64,000 bases of DNA from NCBI RefSeq assembly GCF_014207985.1, contig NZ_JACHMI010000001.1:1471001-1535000 (forward strand). The letters run 5' to 3'. A program made the translations under genes and the position numbers. This DNA comes from Nonomuraea rubra (GTDB lineage Bacteria > Actinomycetota > Actinomycetes > Streptosporangiales > Streptosporangiaceae). This document shows, piece by piece, positions 18,289 through 27,343 of the stretch (positions are counted from its first letter, which is position 1; every line of letters starts with the position of its first letter). Under the pieces are notes generated by a model, which was not told the DNA's origin, ran no database searches, and was given only the letters and a program-made list of their open reading frames with translations.

Positions 18289-20712
18289 ATGACCGTGCGA
18301 ACCCCCCACAATCTCCCCGTAGAGCCCAACCGCTTCATCGGCCGCGAACGCGACGTGTGCGAGCTGAGCGAGCTGGTCCGCGAGGAACGCGTGATCACGC
18401 TGTGCGGGGTGGGCGGCATCGGCAAGACCCGGCTGTCGTTACGCGTGGCGGCGCGGGCGCGGCCCCGGTTCGCCGACGGCGTGTGGCTGGTCGAGCTGGC
18501 CCGCGTCGGTGATCCCGCGCTGGTGGCCGGCGAGCTGGCGGGCGTGCTCGGGGTCCGCGACGAGCTCCCCGGGCGGCTGCTCGACGGCCTGCGCGTGCGG
18601 CTGCGCGACGCCAGCACGCTGATCCTGCTCGACAACTGCGAGCACCTGGTCGAGTGCTGCGCGGAGCTGGTGGCCGGGCTCGTCGCCGAGTGCCGCGGCC
18701 TGCGGTTCCTGCTCACCAGCCGGGAGCCGCTGCACATCCAGGAGGAGCTGGTCTGGCGGGTGCCGCCGCTGGAGCTGCCCGACGAGGAGCATCCCGACGC
18801 CGAGTCGGTGCTGCTGTTCGTGGAGCGGGCGCTGGCGGCCGGGGCGCGCGGGGTGACGGAGCACCTGCCCGACGTCGTACGGCTGTGCCGGGCGCTCGAC
18901 GGCCTGCCGCTGGCGCTGGAGCTGGCGGCGGCTCGTACGAGCCTGCTGAGCCCCGGCCGCATCGCCGACCGCATCGGCGACCGGTTCACGCTGCTCACCA
19001 CCGGCCACCGTACGGCGCCTGCCCGGCAGCGCACGCTGCTGGCGGCCGTCGACTGGAGCCACGACCTGCTCAGGCCCAAGGAGCGGGTGCTGCTGCGGCG
19101 GCTGTCGGTGTTCGCGGGGCTGTTCGACCTGGGGCTGGCCGAGCGGGTGTGCGCCGACGGCGGGATCGTGCGCAGGGCCGAGCTGCTCGACCTGCTCGGC
19201 GGCCTGGTGGACAAGTCGCTGGTGCTGCACCAGGGCGGCTCGGGGCGGTACCACCTGCTGGAGACCATCCGCCAGTACGCCGCCGACCGGCTGGCGGAGG
19301 TGGGCGAGGTCGCCCGGCTGCGCGACCGGCACCTGCGGGTGATCTGCGAGGAGATGGAGCGCTGCTACGAGGGCGGCTCGCTGGAGCCGCGGATGCCGTG
19401 GCCGGCCCGGTTCGCGCACTTCACCCGGGGGCGCGCGCTGCTCGACGACTGCAGGATCGCGATCGACTGGGCGGTGGAGTCGCGCCAGGCGGTCGTGGGG
19501 CTGCGGCTGGCGCGGGCGGCGCTGGCGATCCTGGCCGTCCGCGGCGACCTGGGCGAGAGCATCGGCTGGCACCAGCGGCTGCTCGCGCTGAACCTGGCCG
19601 ACGTGCCCGACGACGTCGTCGCGGTGGCCGCGGGCGCGCTGGCGTACGGGCTGGAGCAGGCCGATGAGCTGGTACGCGCCGAGGAGCTGATCGTGCAGGG
19701 GGTGGAGGAGCAGAAGCGGCACCCGTACACGCACTGGCTGGGCATCACGTACGGCGTGGCGCTGACCGTGTTCTTCCGTACGGGACAGACCGGGCGGGCG
19801 CTGCGTTACCTGGAGGAGCTGGAGGCGGCGGCGACCGCCCACGACGACCTGTTCAACCTGGCCACGGTCCGGATCGCCCAGCTCAACCTGGCGCTGTTCC
19901 AGGGCCGGCTCCGTCAGGCCCAGCGGTACGGCGAGCAGGCGCTCGCGCTCGGCAGGGAGGCGGGTCACCACTGGACCCAGGCCAGGGCGCTGACCCATCT
20001 CGGCGCGGTGGCCGAGGCGGCGGGCGACCTGGAGACGGCCATGTCGTGCCACGCCGGCGCGCTGCCGCTGCTGGAGGGCATGGACAACCGGGTCGAGCTG
20101 GCGCGCTGCCACGCCCAGCTCGGCCGGGTCGCGGCGGGGCTGGGCGATCACGTCGCCGCCAAGAAGCACGTGGCCGCGGGGCTGGAGCTGAGCAGGAAGG
20201 CGGGGCAGCGCAGGGGCATCGTACGGGCGCTGTCGGCCCTGTCGGCGCTGGCGCAGGCGCAGGGGGACCTGGAAGGCGCGGTGCTGGCCGGGGCGGCCGC
20301 CACGGCGCTGCGCGAGTCGATCGGGCAGTACGGCACGCCGGGGCGGCTGCAGGAGCTGCTGGCGGTGGCCCGCGACGGGCTCGGCGAGGGGCGAGTGGCC
20401 CTGCTGTGGGCCAGGGGCATGGAGTGGCCGCCCGACGAGGTGGCCAGGCGGGTGCTCGGCGGCGCGGCCGGGCAGGAGGCGCTGCCCGCCCGGCCGCGCC
20501 CGCGGTGCGCCGGGCTGACGCCGAGGGAGCGGGAGATCGCGGCGATGCTCACCAGGGGGATGAGCAACCGGGCGATTGCCGAGGAGCTGGTGATCAGCTC
20601 GGCCACCGTGGCCCGGCACATCGCCAACATCATGGACAAGCTGGGCTTCGACGCCCGCTCGCAGATCGCGGTGTGGGCGGCCGAGCGCGGGATCGACGCG
20701 CAGCGCACCTGA
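18289..20712 (+). CDS. NB-ARC/TPR/LuxR-type giant transcriptional regulator, copy 2
   Basis: 807 aa from ATG 18289; an in-frame GTG at 18259 is an alternative, since TTAGCT (18246-18251) ends seven bases before it. Same plan as copy 1: opener LPVEPNRFIGRERDVCEL, Walker A CGVGGIGKTR, Walker B LILLDNCEHL, SREPL, GLPLALELAAAR, winged helix, TPR region, and C-terminal LuxR HTH (LTPREREIAAMLTRGMSNRA). An 82-bp stretch at 18877-18958 is identical to 15917-15998 but for one base. It forms a tandem pair with copy 1, with the short AMP-like gene between them. Confidence 0.9.
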   Translation: MTVRTPHNLPVEPNRFIGRERDVCELSELVREERVITLCGVGGIGKTRLSLRVAARARPRFADGVWLVELARVGDPALVAGELAGVLGVRDELPGRLLDGLRVRLRDASTLILLDNCEHLVECCAELVAGLVAECRGLRFLLTSREPLHIQEELVWRVPPLELPDEEHPDAESVLLFVERALAAGARGVTEHLPDVVRLCRALDGLPLALELAAARTSLLSPGRIADRIGDRFTLLTTGHRTAPARQRTLLAAVDWSHDLLRPKERVLLRRLSVFAGLFDLGLAERVCADGGIVRRAELLDLLGGLVDKSLVLHQGGSGRYHLLETIRQYAADRLAEVGEVARLRDRHLRVICEEMERCYEGGSLEPRMPWPARFAHFTRGRALLDDCRIAIDWAVESRQAVVGLRLARAALAILAVRGDLGESIGWHQRLLALNLADVPDDVVAVAAGALAYGLEQADELVRAEELIVQGVEEQKRHPYTHWLGITYGVALTVFFRTGQTGRALRYLEELEAAATAHDDLFNLATVRIAQLNLALFQGRLRQAQRYGEQALALGREAGHHWTQARALTHLGAVAEAAGDLETAMSCHAGALPLLEGMDNRVELARCHAQLGRVAAGLGDHVAAKKHVAAGLELSRKAGQRRGIVRALSALSALAQAQGDLEGAVLAGAAATALRESIGQYGTPGRLQELLAVARDGLGEGRVALLWARGMEWPPDEVARRVLGGAAGQEALPARPRPRCAGLTPREREIAAMLTRGMSNRAIAEELVISSATVARHIANIMDKLGFDARSQIAVWAAERGIDAQRT

Positions 20713-20764
20713 GTGCGGGCGGCCGGGCGCGAGATCGGCGTGCGGCGGACATAACCTCGTGTCC

Positions 20765-21529
20765 ATGCCTCTCGCGCCCAGCTTTCCCGTCATGCTCAGG
20801 ACCGAGGACGGGGTCCGCATCGACGCCGCGCACACCCCCTCAGCCCGCACCGGCGTGGGCACCGGTGTGGGCATCGTGGTGGCGCACGGCTTCACCGGGT
20901 CGTGGCGGGATCGTGCCGCGCGCCGCATCGTGCACGTGCTGAGCGGGTACGGCGGGGTGATCGCGTTCGACTTCCGCGGGCACGGCAGGTCCGGCGGCGA
21001 GACCACGGTGGGCGACCTGGAGATCCTCGACGTGCAGGCCGCGGTGAGGCACGCCCGCGTGGTCGGCTACTCCAGGATCGCGGTCGTCGGCTTCTCCATG
21101 GGCGCGGCGGTGGCCGTTCGGCACGCCGGGCTGCGCGGCGGGGTGGACGCGGTGGTCGCGGTGAGCGGTCCGGCCCGCTGGTACTACCGGGGGACCAAGC
21201 CGATGCGGCAGGTGCACTGGGCCATCGAGCAGCCGTTCGGGCGGTGGGCGGCGCGGGTGGCCAAGCGGACGCGGATCGCGCGGGGGAAGTGGGACCCGAT
21301 CCCGATGCCGCCGCACGAGGCCGCCGGGCTCGTCTCGCCCGCGCCGCTGCTGATCGTGCACGGGGACGCGGACGCGTTCTTCCCGCTGGATCACGCTCGG
21401 CAACTCTACGACGGAGCCAACGAGCCGAAGGAGCTCTGGATCGAGCCCGGATTCGGGCACGCGGAGGCCGCGGCGACCCCCGAACTCGTCCGCCGGATCG
21501 GCAAATGGATCTCCTCGAACTTTTCCTGA
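20765..21529 (+). CDS. Alpha/beta hydrolase
   Basis: 254 aa soluble alpha/beta-hydrolase-fold protein. Oxyanion segment VVAHGFTGSW, RGHGRSGG, nucleophile elbow GFSMGAA (Ser), acid-containing LLIVHGDADAFFP and the late His in PGFGHAEAA complete the triad. Substrate unknown; small-ester hydrolase or lysophospholipase-like. ATG 20765 is seven bases after TAACCT (20752-20757), consistent with a leaderless mRNA. It ends just before the structured RNA region at 21544. Confidence 0.9.
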   Translation: MPLAPSFPVMLRTEDGVRIDAAHTPSARTGVGTGVGIVVAHGFTGSWRDRAARRIVHVLSGYGGVIAFDFRGHGRSGGETTVGDLEILDVQAAVRHARVVGYSRIAVVGFSMGAAVAVRHAGLRGGVDAVVAVSGPARWYYRGTKPMRQVHWAIEQPFGRWAARVAKRTRIARGKWDPIPMPPHEAAGLVSPAPLLIVHGDADAFFPLDHARQLYDGANEPKELWIEPGFGHAEAAATPELVRRIGKWISSNFS

Positions 21530-21543
21530 GTAAAACACGTCTA

Positions 21544-21712
21544 CCTAGGGCGGATGGAAGGAAACCGCCGGGAGAAAGTCCCTGGGGAAGGAAACCGCCG
21601 ATGCGGTGGACGTGGGACATACTGCTGTAGTCGGGCGGTAGCCCAGCGTCGCGGGGGCGCGCTGGGTGACCATCCGCGAAGGGCCCCGCCGGGGATGGCG
21701 GGGCCCTTTCTC
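21544..21712 (+). ncRNA. Candidate structured non-coding RNA
   Basis: Between two convergent genes the top strand folds into a closed multi-branch structure. Closing stem GCGGATGG (21550-21557) pairs with CCATCCGC (21670-21677). Inside are GGGA-GAAAG-TCCC (21570-21582), ACCGC-CGAT-GCGGT (21594-21607) and CCCAGCG (21642-21648) with CGCTGGG (21660-21666). A 15-base direct repeat GGAAGGAAACCGCCG occurs at 21556 and 21586. A GC-rich hairpin with a T-run follows. TAAAAC at 21531 could be a -10. I do not recognise a known riboswitch or housekeeping RNA. Confidence 0.5.
21681..21710 (+). terminator. Rho-independent terminator
   Basis: Perfect 10-bp stem GGGCCCCGCC / GGCGGGGCCC with loop GGGGAT, followed by TTTCTCGTT. 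The T-run is on the top strand, so it ends the RNA candidate or hydrolase transcript; the stem lies also just past the convergent aldehyde dehydrogenase stop. Confidence 0.75.
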
Positions 21713-21723
21713 GTTCTGCGCCT

Positions 21724-23157
21724 TCAGCCGAGGCGGGAGATCGTCTTGTACTCCAGGTAGGAGTTGAGGCCCTCGGGGCCCAGCTCGCGGCCGACGCCGC
21801 TGGCCTTGTAGCCGCCGAAGGGCGCGTTGGTCTCCAGCATGAAGCAGTTCACGCCGTACGTGCCCGTGCGGACCTGGCGGGCCACCTCCATGCCGTGCTC
21901 GGTGTCGGCCGTCCAGACCGTGCCGGCCAGGCCGTAGTCGCTGTCGTTGGCGATGCGTACGGCGTCGGCCTCGTCCTCGTACGGGATCACGGCCAGGACG
22001 GGGCCGAAGATCTCCTCGCGGGCGATGCGCATGTCGTTGCTGACGCCCGAGAACACGGTGGGCGCGACGTACCAGCCCCTGTCGTACGGCCGGTCGAGCC
22101 CGCCCACCACGATCTTGGCGCCCTCGTCCATGCCGAGCTTGATGTAGCCCTCCACCCGCTCCTGCTGCCGCTTGGCCACCAGCGGGCCGATGCCGGTCGT
22201 GGCGTCGGCGGGGTCGCCGACGGCCTGGGAGCTCACCATGCCCGCGATCGCGTCCACGACCTCGTCGTAGCGGTTGCGGGAGGCCAGGATGCGGGTCTGC
22301 GCGACGCACGCCTGGCCGTTGTTCATGAGGGAGGCCATCGACAGGAAGCCCATGCTGGCGGCCAGGTCGGCGTCGTCCAGGATGATCGCGGCCGACTTGC
22401 CGCCCAGCTCCAGGCTGACCCGCTTGAGCTGCTCGCCGCAGACGGCGGCGATGCGCCGGCCGGCGGCGGTGGACCCGGTGAAGGCCACCTTGTCCACACC
22501 CTTGTGCGAGACCAGGTGCTCGCCGACCTCGCGGCCTGCGACGACGATGTTGAGCACGCCCGCGGGCACGCCGGCCTCGGCCGCCCACTCGGCCAGCAGG
22601 TACGCGTCCAGCGGCGTCTCGGGAGCCGGCTTGAGCACGATCGTGCAGCCCGCCAGCAGCGCGGGCGCGACCTTGGTCATGGTCACGAACTGGGGCACGT
22701 TCCACGGCACCACGGCCGCGACCACGCCCACCGGCTCCCGGCGCACGGTGATCGGGCCGAACAGCCCCGGCCGCTGCTCCTCCTGCTGGAACGTCTTGCC
22801 GAGCTCGGCGTAGTACTGCAGCATGCCGAGCGGCTGCGGCGCCTGCGCGAGGTTGGAGAACGTGATCGGGGAGCCCATCTCCTCGGTGATGAGCTGGGCC
22901 ATCTCGCCCTGCCGCTCGTTGTAGACGGCGGCCAGCCGGCCGATCACCTCGGCCCGCTCGGCGAACGTCATCCGCGGCCACGGCCCGTGGTCGAAGGCCT
23001 CCCTGGCGGCGGCGACCGCGCGCTCCATGTCCTCGGCGGTGCCGTCGGGCACGCGGCCGACGATCTCCTCGGTGTGGGGGGAGATGACGTCTATCGTCCC
23101 GGTGCCCGCTGGGGCCACCCATTCGCCCCCGATGAACAGCTTGTCGTGCTGGCGCAT
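21724..23157 (-). CDS. Aldehyde dehydrogenase (NAD(P)-dependent)
   Basis: 477 aa, the normal ALDH length. PWNVPQF and LKPAPETPL mark the cofactor site, FTGSTAAGRRI the Rossmann region, Glu250 in LELGGKS is the general base and Cys284 in NNGQACVAQT the nucleophile; EEIFGPVL is also present. It oxidises an aldehyde to the acid; substrate cannot be read from sequence. ATG 23157 is preceded by AGGAGG at eight bases. No pathway partner is adjacent. Confidence 0.94.
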   Translation of the reverse strand: MRQHDKLFIGGEWVAPAGTGTIDVISPHTEEIVGRVPDGTAEDMERAVAAAREAFDHGPWPRMTFAERAEVIGRLAAVYNERQGEMAQLITEEMGSPITFSNLAQAPQPLGMLQYYAELGKTFQQEEQRPGLFGPITVRREPVGVVAAVVPWNVPQFVTMTKVAPALLAGCTIVLKPAPETPLDAYLLAEWAAEAGVPAGVLNIVVAGREVGEHLVSHKGVDKVAFTGSTAAGRRIAAVCGEQLKRVSLELGGKSAAIILDDADLAASMGFLSMASLMNNGQACVAQTRILASRNRYDEVVDAIAGMVSSQAVGDPADATTGIGPLVAKRQQERVEGYIKLGMDEGAKIVVGGLDRPYDRGWYVAPTVFSGVSNDMRIAREEIFGPVLAVIPYEDEADAVRIANDSDYGLAGTVWTADTEHGMEVARQVRTGTYGVNCFMLETNAPFGGYKASGVGRELGPEGLNSYLEYKTISRLG

Positions 23158-23364
23158 GTCGTGAGCCTCCTGCTTGACCGAATGCTTGCTTGTCTTCGGC
23201 ATGTCCCAAGGCGACCGAATCATGTTCTGTCCGCCCACGCAAGAGTCCTCGCGCCCGTCGCGGCGGCCCGGAACGGACGGCGCCGTGCAGCCGGGCCGAC
23301 TGTCTCCCTGATTCCGGACAAACTGCTACAAATTTCGCCAAAGGTGCAGCAGTTCGGTCGTTCG

Positions 23365-23394
23365 GATGACAGAGATCAAGATCATCTTCTATAG
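23365..23394 (+). promoter_or_regulatory. Promoter of the secreted coiled-coil gene
   Basis: ATGACA and TATAGT are separated by 18 bp, in an AT-rich island of an otherwise GC-rich region, 33 bp upstream of the GTG at 23427. Confidence 0.55.
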
Positions 23395-23426
23395 TTTCGG
23401 TCCGTCTATGAGGGGAGGGGACGGGT

Positions 23427-24323
23427 GTGAGAATCTGGCGGCTCGCCGTTCTCGTCGCCGTACTCTCCGGGCTGCTCGGACTGCCTGCACCCGCACCGGC
23501 CCTGGCCGACCCCAGCCCAGCCGAGCTGCGCAAGCTCACCAAGCAGGCCGCCCGGCTGAACGAGCTCTACCGCGGCCAGATCCAGAGCCTGGAGGAGATC
23601 AGGATCCAGGCCAAGAAGGCCACCGACACCTCGGGCAACCTGGAGGCACAGCTCAGGGCCGCCCAGGCCGAGGTGAGCAGGATCGCCCAGAGCTCGTACA
23701 TGCTGGGGCCGCTCGACGGCGTCCGGCTCCTCACGCCCAGCAGCGACCCGTACGCGATGCTCGGCGGCGCCGCCAACCTGACCTACATGGCCAACGAGCG
23801 GGCCGAACGCGTCAGGAGCATCCAGAAGCTCATCGACAGGTCCGACGACGCCAAGGTCAACGCCAACGAGAAGATCGAGAAGCTGCGCAAGGAGATCAAG
23901 GCTCTCGAGAACAAGAAGGACGACATCCAGAAGCTGCTCCAGAAGTACGGCTTCCAGCAGCCCGGCGGCGCCGAGGGCCTGACGCCGCGCATGATCAACG
24001 TGCGCGCCGAGATCATGGCCAACTTCCCCATGAAGTACGGCGTCGGCTGCCTGCGCCCCGGCGACCCGGGCGAGCACGGCAAGGGCCGGGCCTGCGACTT
24101 CATGATGTCGAGCGGCGGCAGGATGGCCGGGGGCTCCGACGCGGCCAACGGCGACGCGCTGGCCGCCTGGCTGATCAAGAACGGCCCCCGGCTGGGCGTC
24201 ATGTACATCATCTGGAAGCAGCGTTACTACGACATCCGCTCGGGCGGCGGCTGGGACCCGATGTCGGACCGCGGCGGGGTGACCGCCAACCACTACGACC
24301 ACGTTCACGTGTCGGTGTTCTGA
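23427..24323 (+). CDS. Secreted coiled-coil protein with ARB-07466/VldE-like C-terminal domain
   Basis: 298 aa. A Sec signal peptide (RIWRLAVLVAVLSGLLGL, cleavage near ALA-DP at 27-28) precedes a long alpha-helical coiled coil (about 35-190, rich in Lys/Glu heptads). The C-terminal about 110 residues include HGKGRACDFMM and the terminal YDHVHVSVF. The spaced His/Asp and HxH resemble M15-type zinc peptidase ligands, so a cell-wall-active hydrolase is possible. GTG 23427 follows AGGGGACGG. It overlaps the convergent beta-glucosidase by 19 bp. Confidence 0.85.
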   Translation: MRIWRLAVLVAVLSGLLGLPAPAPALADPSPAELRKLTKQAARLNELYRGQIQSLEEIRIQAKKATDTSGNLEAQLRAAQAEVSRIAQSSYMLGPLDGVRLLTPSSDPYAMLGGAANLTYMANERAERVRSIQKLIDRSDDAKVNANEKIEKLRKEIKALENKKDDIQKLLQKYGFQQPGGAEGLTPRMINVRAEIMANFPMKYGVGCLRPGDPGEHGKGRACDFMMSSGGRMAGGSDAANGDALAAWLIKNGPRLGVMYIIWKQRYYDIRSGGGWDPMSDRGGVTANHYDHVHVSVF

Positions 24324-25618
24324 CCCCTGAGGAACTCCGCGAACCAGTGGTAGGAGCGCTTCGGCGTGCGGCGCTGGGTGTCGAAGTCCACGTGGACCAG
24401 GCCGAAGCGCTGGTCGTAACCCTCGGCCCACTCGAAGTTGTCCAGCAGCGACCAGACGAAGTAGCCGCGCACGTCCACCCCTTCGGCCATGGCCTCGCGC
24501 ATGGCCGAGATGTGCCGGTCGAGGAAGTCGACGCGGGCGGCATCGTCGATCGTGCCGTCCTCGGCCGGGACGTCCTCCTGTGAGCAGCCGTTCTCGGTGA
24601 TCAGGATCGGGGGGAGCGCGGTGCCGTACCGGGACCTGAGGCCGGTGAGCAGCTCGCGCAGGCCGTCGGGGACGACCGGCCAGCCGAACGCCGTGGTCGG
24701 GTAGCCGCTGACGCCGGCGTCGTCGAACGGGAGCGCGTCGCCGGTCGGGGCGGCGATGCGGGTGGGGTTGTAGTAGTTGACGCCGAGGGCGTCCAGCGGG
24801 GTGGCGATGGTCGCCAGGTCGCCGTCGCGGATGAAGTCCAGCTCGGCCGTGTACGCCGACAGGTCCGGATATTTCCCGAGAAGTACGGGGTCGTTGAACA
24901 GGCGGTTGTGGAGGATGTCGTACGCGTCGGCGGCCCGCAGGTCCGGCTCGTCCTGGGAGGCGGGCCAGACGGGCGTGCAGTTGTTCGTGAGCGCCACCTG
25001 GCCCGCGCCGGCCGCCCTGAGCGCCTGGACGGCCAGCCCGTGGCCGAGGAGCTGGTGGTGGGCGGCGGGCAGGGCGCCGGTCAGCAGGGCCCGCCCGGGG
25101 GCGTGCACGCCCATCGCGTAGCCGTACGCCATGTGCACGAACGGCTCGTTCAGCGTGATCCACAGCGGGACGCGGTCGGCCAGCCGTTCGGCGGTCACGG
25201 CGGCGTAGTCGGCGAACCGCTCGCAGACGTCGCGGTCCAGCCAGCCGCCGCGCTCCTCCAGCGCCTGGGGCAGGTCCCAGTGGAACAGCGTCGGCACCGG
25301 CTGGATCCCGATGCCCAGCAGGGCGTCCACCAGCCGGTCGTAGAAGTCCAGGCCCGGCGCGTTCACCTGGCCCGAGCCCAGGGGCTGCACGCGCGGCCAC
25401 GCGATCGAGAAGCGGTAGGCGTTCACGCCGAGCCCCGCCATCAGGGCGACGTCCTCGGGCCAGCGGTGGTAGTGGTCGCACGCCACGTCGCCGGTCTGCC
25501 CCCGGCTGGTGCGGCCGGGCTCGTGGGCGAAGGTGTCCCAGATGGAGGCGCCCCTGCCGTCCTCGTCTGTCGCGCCTTCGATCTGGTAGGCCGCCGTCGC
25601 CGTGCCCCACAAGAACAT
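24305..25618 (-). CDS. Beta-glucosidase, glycoside hydrolase family 1
   Basis: 437 aa, standard GH1 size. FLWGTATAAYQIEGA at the N-terminus, acid/base Glu158 in TLNEPF and nucleophile Glu342 in ITENG; the aglycone-side WSLLDNFEW is also present. No signal peptide, so it acts on imported disaccharides such as cellobiose or other beta-glucosides. The ATG at 25618 has GGAGGCGGGA immediately before. It is divergent from a TetR-family regulator with an 86-bp intergenic region, which probably contains the control site. No sugar transporter is adjacent. Confidence 0.95.
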   Translation of the reverse strand: MFLWGTATAAYQIEGATDEDGRGASIWDTFAHEPGRTSRGQTGDVACDHYHRWPEDVALMAGLGVNAYRFSIAWPRVQPLGSGQVNAPGLDFYDRLVDALLGIGIQPVPTLFHWDLPQALEERGGWLDRDVCERFADYAAVTAERLADRVPLWITLNEPFVHMAYGYAMGVHAPGRALLTGALPAAHHQLLGHGLAVQALRAAGAGQVALTNNCTPVWPASQDEPDLRAADAYDILHNRLFNDPVLLGKYPDLSAYTAELDFIRDGDLATIATPLDALGVNYYNPTRIAAPTGDALPFDDAGVSGYPTTAFGWPVVPDGLRELLTGLRSRYGTALPPILITENGCSQEDVPAEDGTIDDAARVDFLDRHISAMREAMAEGVDVRGYFVWSLLDNFEWAEGYDQRFGLVHVDFDTQRRTPKRSYHWFAEFLRGQNTDT

Positions 25619-25704
25619 TCCCGCCTCCTACGCGAGGGTGGCTCATGTTTATCCGAGGTCAAAGACTCTGACTCATCGTGGCGGGAATGCGCAAGGATGG
25701 GGGC

Positions 25705-26331
25705 ATGACCAGTACCCTGCGCCGCCGACCCGCTCAGCGCCGGAGCGTCGAGCGCGTGGAGCGGATGCTCGACGAGTGCGCGCTCCTGCTCGACGAGGTC
25801 GGCTACGAGGCGCTGACCACGAAAGAGGTCGCGCGCCGGGCCGAGGTGCCCATCGGCACCTTCTACCAGTTCTTCCATGACAAGCAGGGGCTGGTGCGGG
25901 CGCTGGCGCGGCGCAACCTCGAGGCGTTCCTCCAGCGCATCATCGAGCTCATCCCCGCGGCCGACCTGGGCCACTGGACGGACCTGGTCGATCTGGCCAT
26001 CGACGAGTTCGTCGACATGAAACGCACCACCCCCGGCTTCGCCGTGGTGGACTTCGGCGAGGTGCTCGGCGCCCCCGGCGACGGAGGCAAGCGCTCGCTC
26101 GACGAGACGCAGGAGAACAACGTCGTCGTGGCCGAACGCCTGCGCGCCCTGTCGACGGAGCTGCTCGACGCACCCGTCGGCCCCGGGCTCGACCGGGCGC
26201 TGCTGGTGGCGGTCGAGGCCACCGACGCCGTGCTCAAGCTGGCCTTCCGCGCCGATCCCGGCGGCGACCCCGAGCTCATCGCCGAGTGCAAGCAGCTGGT
26301 CCGCCGCTACCTGGCGGACCACCTGCCCTGA
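25705..26331 (+). CDS. TetR-family transcriptional regulator
   Basis: 208 aa. N-terminal HTH: YEALTTKEVARRAEVPIGTF followed by YQFFHDKQGLVRAL, the canonical TetR signature. The C-terminal ligand-binding half is not specific enough to assign an effector. ATG 25705 is chosen because AAGGA lies eight bases upstream; ATG 25687 is the alternative. Divergent from the GH1 beta-glucosidase, so the simplest reading is local control of that gene; no obvious palindrome was found in the 86-bp gap. Confidence 0.9.
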   Translation: MTSTLRRRPAQRRSVERVERMLDECALLLDEVGYEALTTKEVARRAEVPIGTFYQFFHDKQGLVRALARRNLEAFLQRIIELIPAADLGHWTDLVDLAIDEFVDMKRTTPGFAVVDFGEVLGAPGDGGKRSLDETQENNVVVAERLRALSTELLDAPVGPGLDRALLVAVEATDAVLKLAFRADPGGDPELIAECKQLVRRYLADHLP

Positions 26332-26338
26332 CCCTCGC

Positions 26339-27262
26339 CTACGCGGCGGCGTCCATGCGGGCGCGCAGCTCGTCGTCCAGCTCGATCTCCGCCGCCCCGA
26401 TCGCCTCCTCCAGCTGCTCCATCGTGGAGACCCCCACGATCGGCACGATCCCGTCGGCCATCAGCCAGGCCAGCACCACCTGGTTCCGGGTCGCGCCCAG
26501 CTCGGCGGCCACCTCGCGCAGCACCTCCAGGCGCCGCGTCGTACCCGGGTGGTCGTAGATCTCGGGGATGGTCCGGTCGGGCCGCGTGTAGGCACCGAAC
26601 ATCAGCGTGTTGTACGCCCACAGCGTCAGGTCCGGCTCGGCGGCCAGGTAACCCAGCAGGTCGTCCGTCACCAGCGTGTGCCCCGACTCGGGGAGCCTGG
26701 TGCCCGGGCGCGGCCGCAGGTAGGTGTGGCGATGCTGCACGTGGGTGTAGGGGATCCAGCCGCGGGCCGCGGAGACGTTCCTGGCCCGCTCCAGCCGCCA
26801 GGCCGGCATGTTGCTGGCTCCGATGGCCCGCACCTTGCCTGCCTGGGCCAGCTCGTCGAACGCCCGCAAAGTCTCCTCGAACGGGACGGAACGATCCTCG
26901 ATGTGCGACCAATACACATCGATGTAGTCCGTCCCCAACCTCGTGAGGCTGCCCTCCGCGCCCTTGGCGATCGCGGCCGCGGACAGGCCCTCCGCCGAGT
27001 CCAGGGTGACGGCACCGGGGACGGTGGGGCGGGCGCCGACCTTCGTGCTGATGACGACCTCGTCCCGGTTGCCCCGCGCGGCCAGCCACGCGCCGATGGC
27101 CAGCTCGCTCTCGTCGCCCGTGCGGCCTTCCACCCAGAACGGGTAGTTGTTGGCCGTGTCGATCCTGGTGCCGCCGGCCTCCACGAACCGGTCCAGGATG
27201 GCGAACGTGGTGTCCGGATCGACGGCGGTGCCGAACGGGATCGTGCCCAGTGCGATGTTCAT
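26339..27262 (-). CDS. Aldo/keto reductase
   Basis: 307 aa TIM-barrel NADPH oxidoreductase. The catalytic tetrad is visible: Asp and Tyr in DTANNYP, Lys in ISTKVGARP, His in YWSHIED; C-terminal cofactor residues follow in PIVGVSTMEQLEEA. It reduces aldehydes or ketones; substrate unknown. ATG 27262 is fixed by the promoter: TTGACA, 19-bp spacer, CAGAGT, then seven bases to ATG. It is divergent from and probably controlled by the MerR gene at 27344. Confidence 0.93.
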   Translation of the reverse strand: MNIALGTIPFGTAVDPDTTFAILDRFVEAGGTRIDTANNYPFWVEGRTGDESELAIGAWLAARGNRDEVVISTKVGARPTVPGAVTLDSAEGLSAAAIAKGAEGSLTRLGTDYIDVYWSHIEDRSVPFEETLRAFDELAQAGKVRAIGASNMPAWRLERARNVSAARGWIPYTHVQHRHTYLRPRPGTRLPESGHTLVTDDLLGYLAAEPDLTLWAYNTLMFGAYTRPDRTIPEIYDHPGTTRRLEVLREVAAELGATRNQVVLAWLMADGIVPIVGVSTMEQLEEAIGAAEIELDDELRARMDAAA

Positions 27263-27269
27263 GGCGCAG

Positions 27270-27336
27270 ACTCTGGAACCTGGAGCGCACTCCATGTCAA
27301 ACCGGTTGACCTGGAGTGGACTCCAGGTGAGATTCT
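27270..27336. promoter_or_regulatory. Mirrored MerR-type divergent promoters with two palindromic operators
   Basis: Rightward: TTGACC (27306-27311), 19-bp spacer, GATTCT (27331-27336), seven bases to GTG 27344. Its spacer holds the perfect palindrome ACCTGGAGTGGACTCCAGGT. Leftward: TTGACA (27295-27300 on the minus strand), 19-bp spacer, CAGAGT, seven bases to ATG 27262, with the related sequence ACCTGGAGCGCACTCCATGT. The over-long 19-bp spacers bearing a dyad are the hallmark of MerR-activated promoters. Confidence 0.85.
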
Positions 27337-27343
27337 GGGACAC

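Noticed and set aside
18246..18289. GTG 18259 as the certain start of regulator 2
   Set aside because: TTAGCT spacing supports it, but the paralogue begins at the position of ATG 18289; left as an alternative.
21544..21712. Riboswitch controlling a downstream gene
   Set aside because: The next gene on that strand begins 1.7 kb away and a terminator intervenes; motifs of TPP, cobalamin, SAM, FMN, glycine and c-di-nucleotide riboswitches were looked for and not seen.
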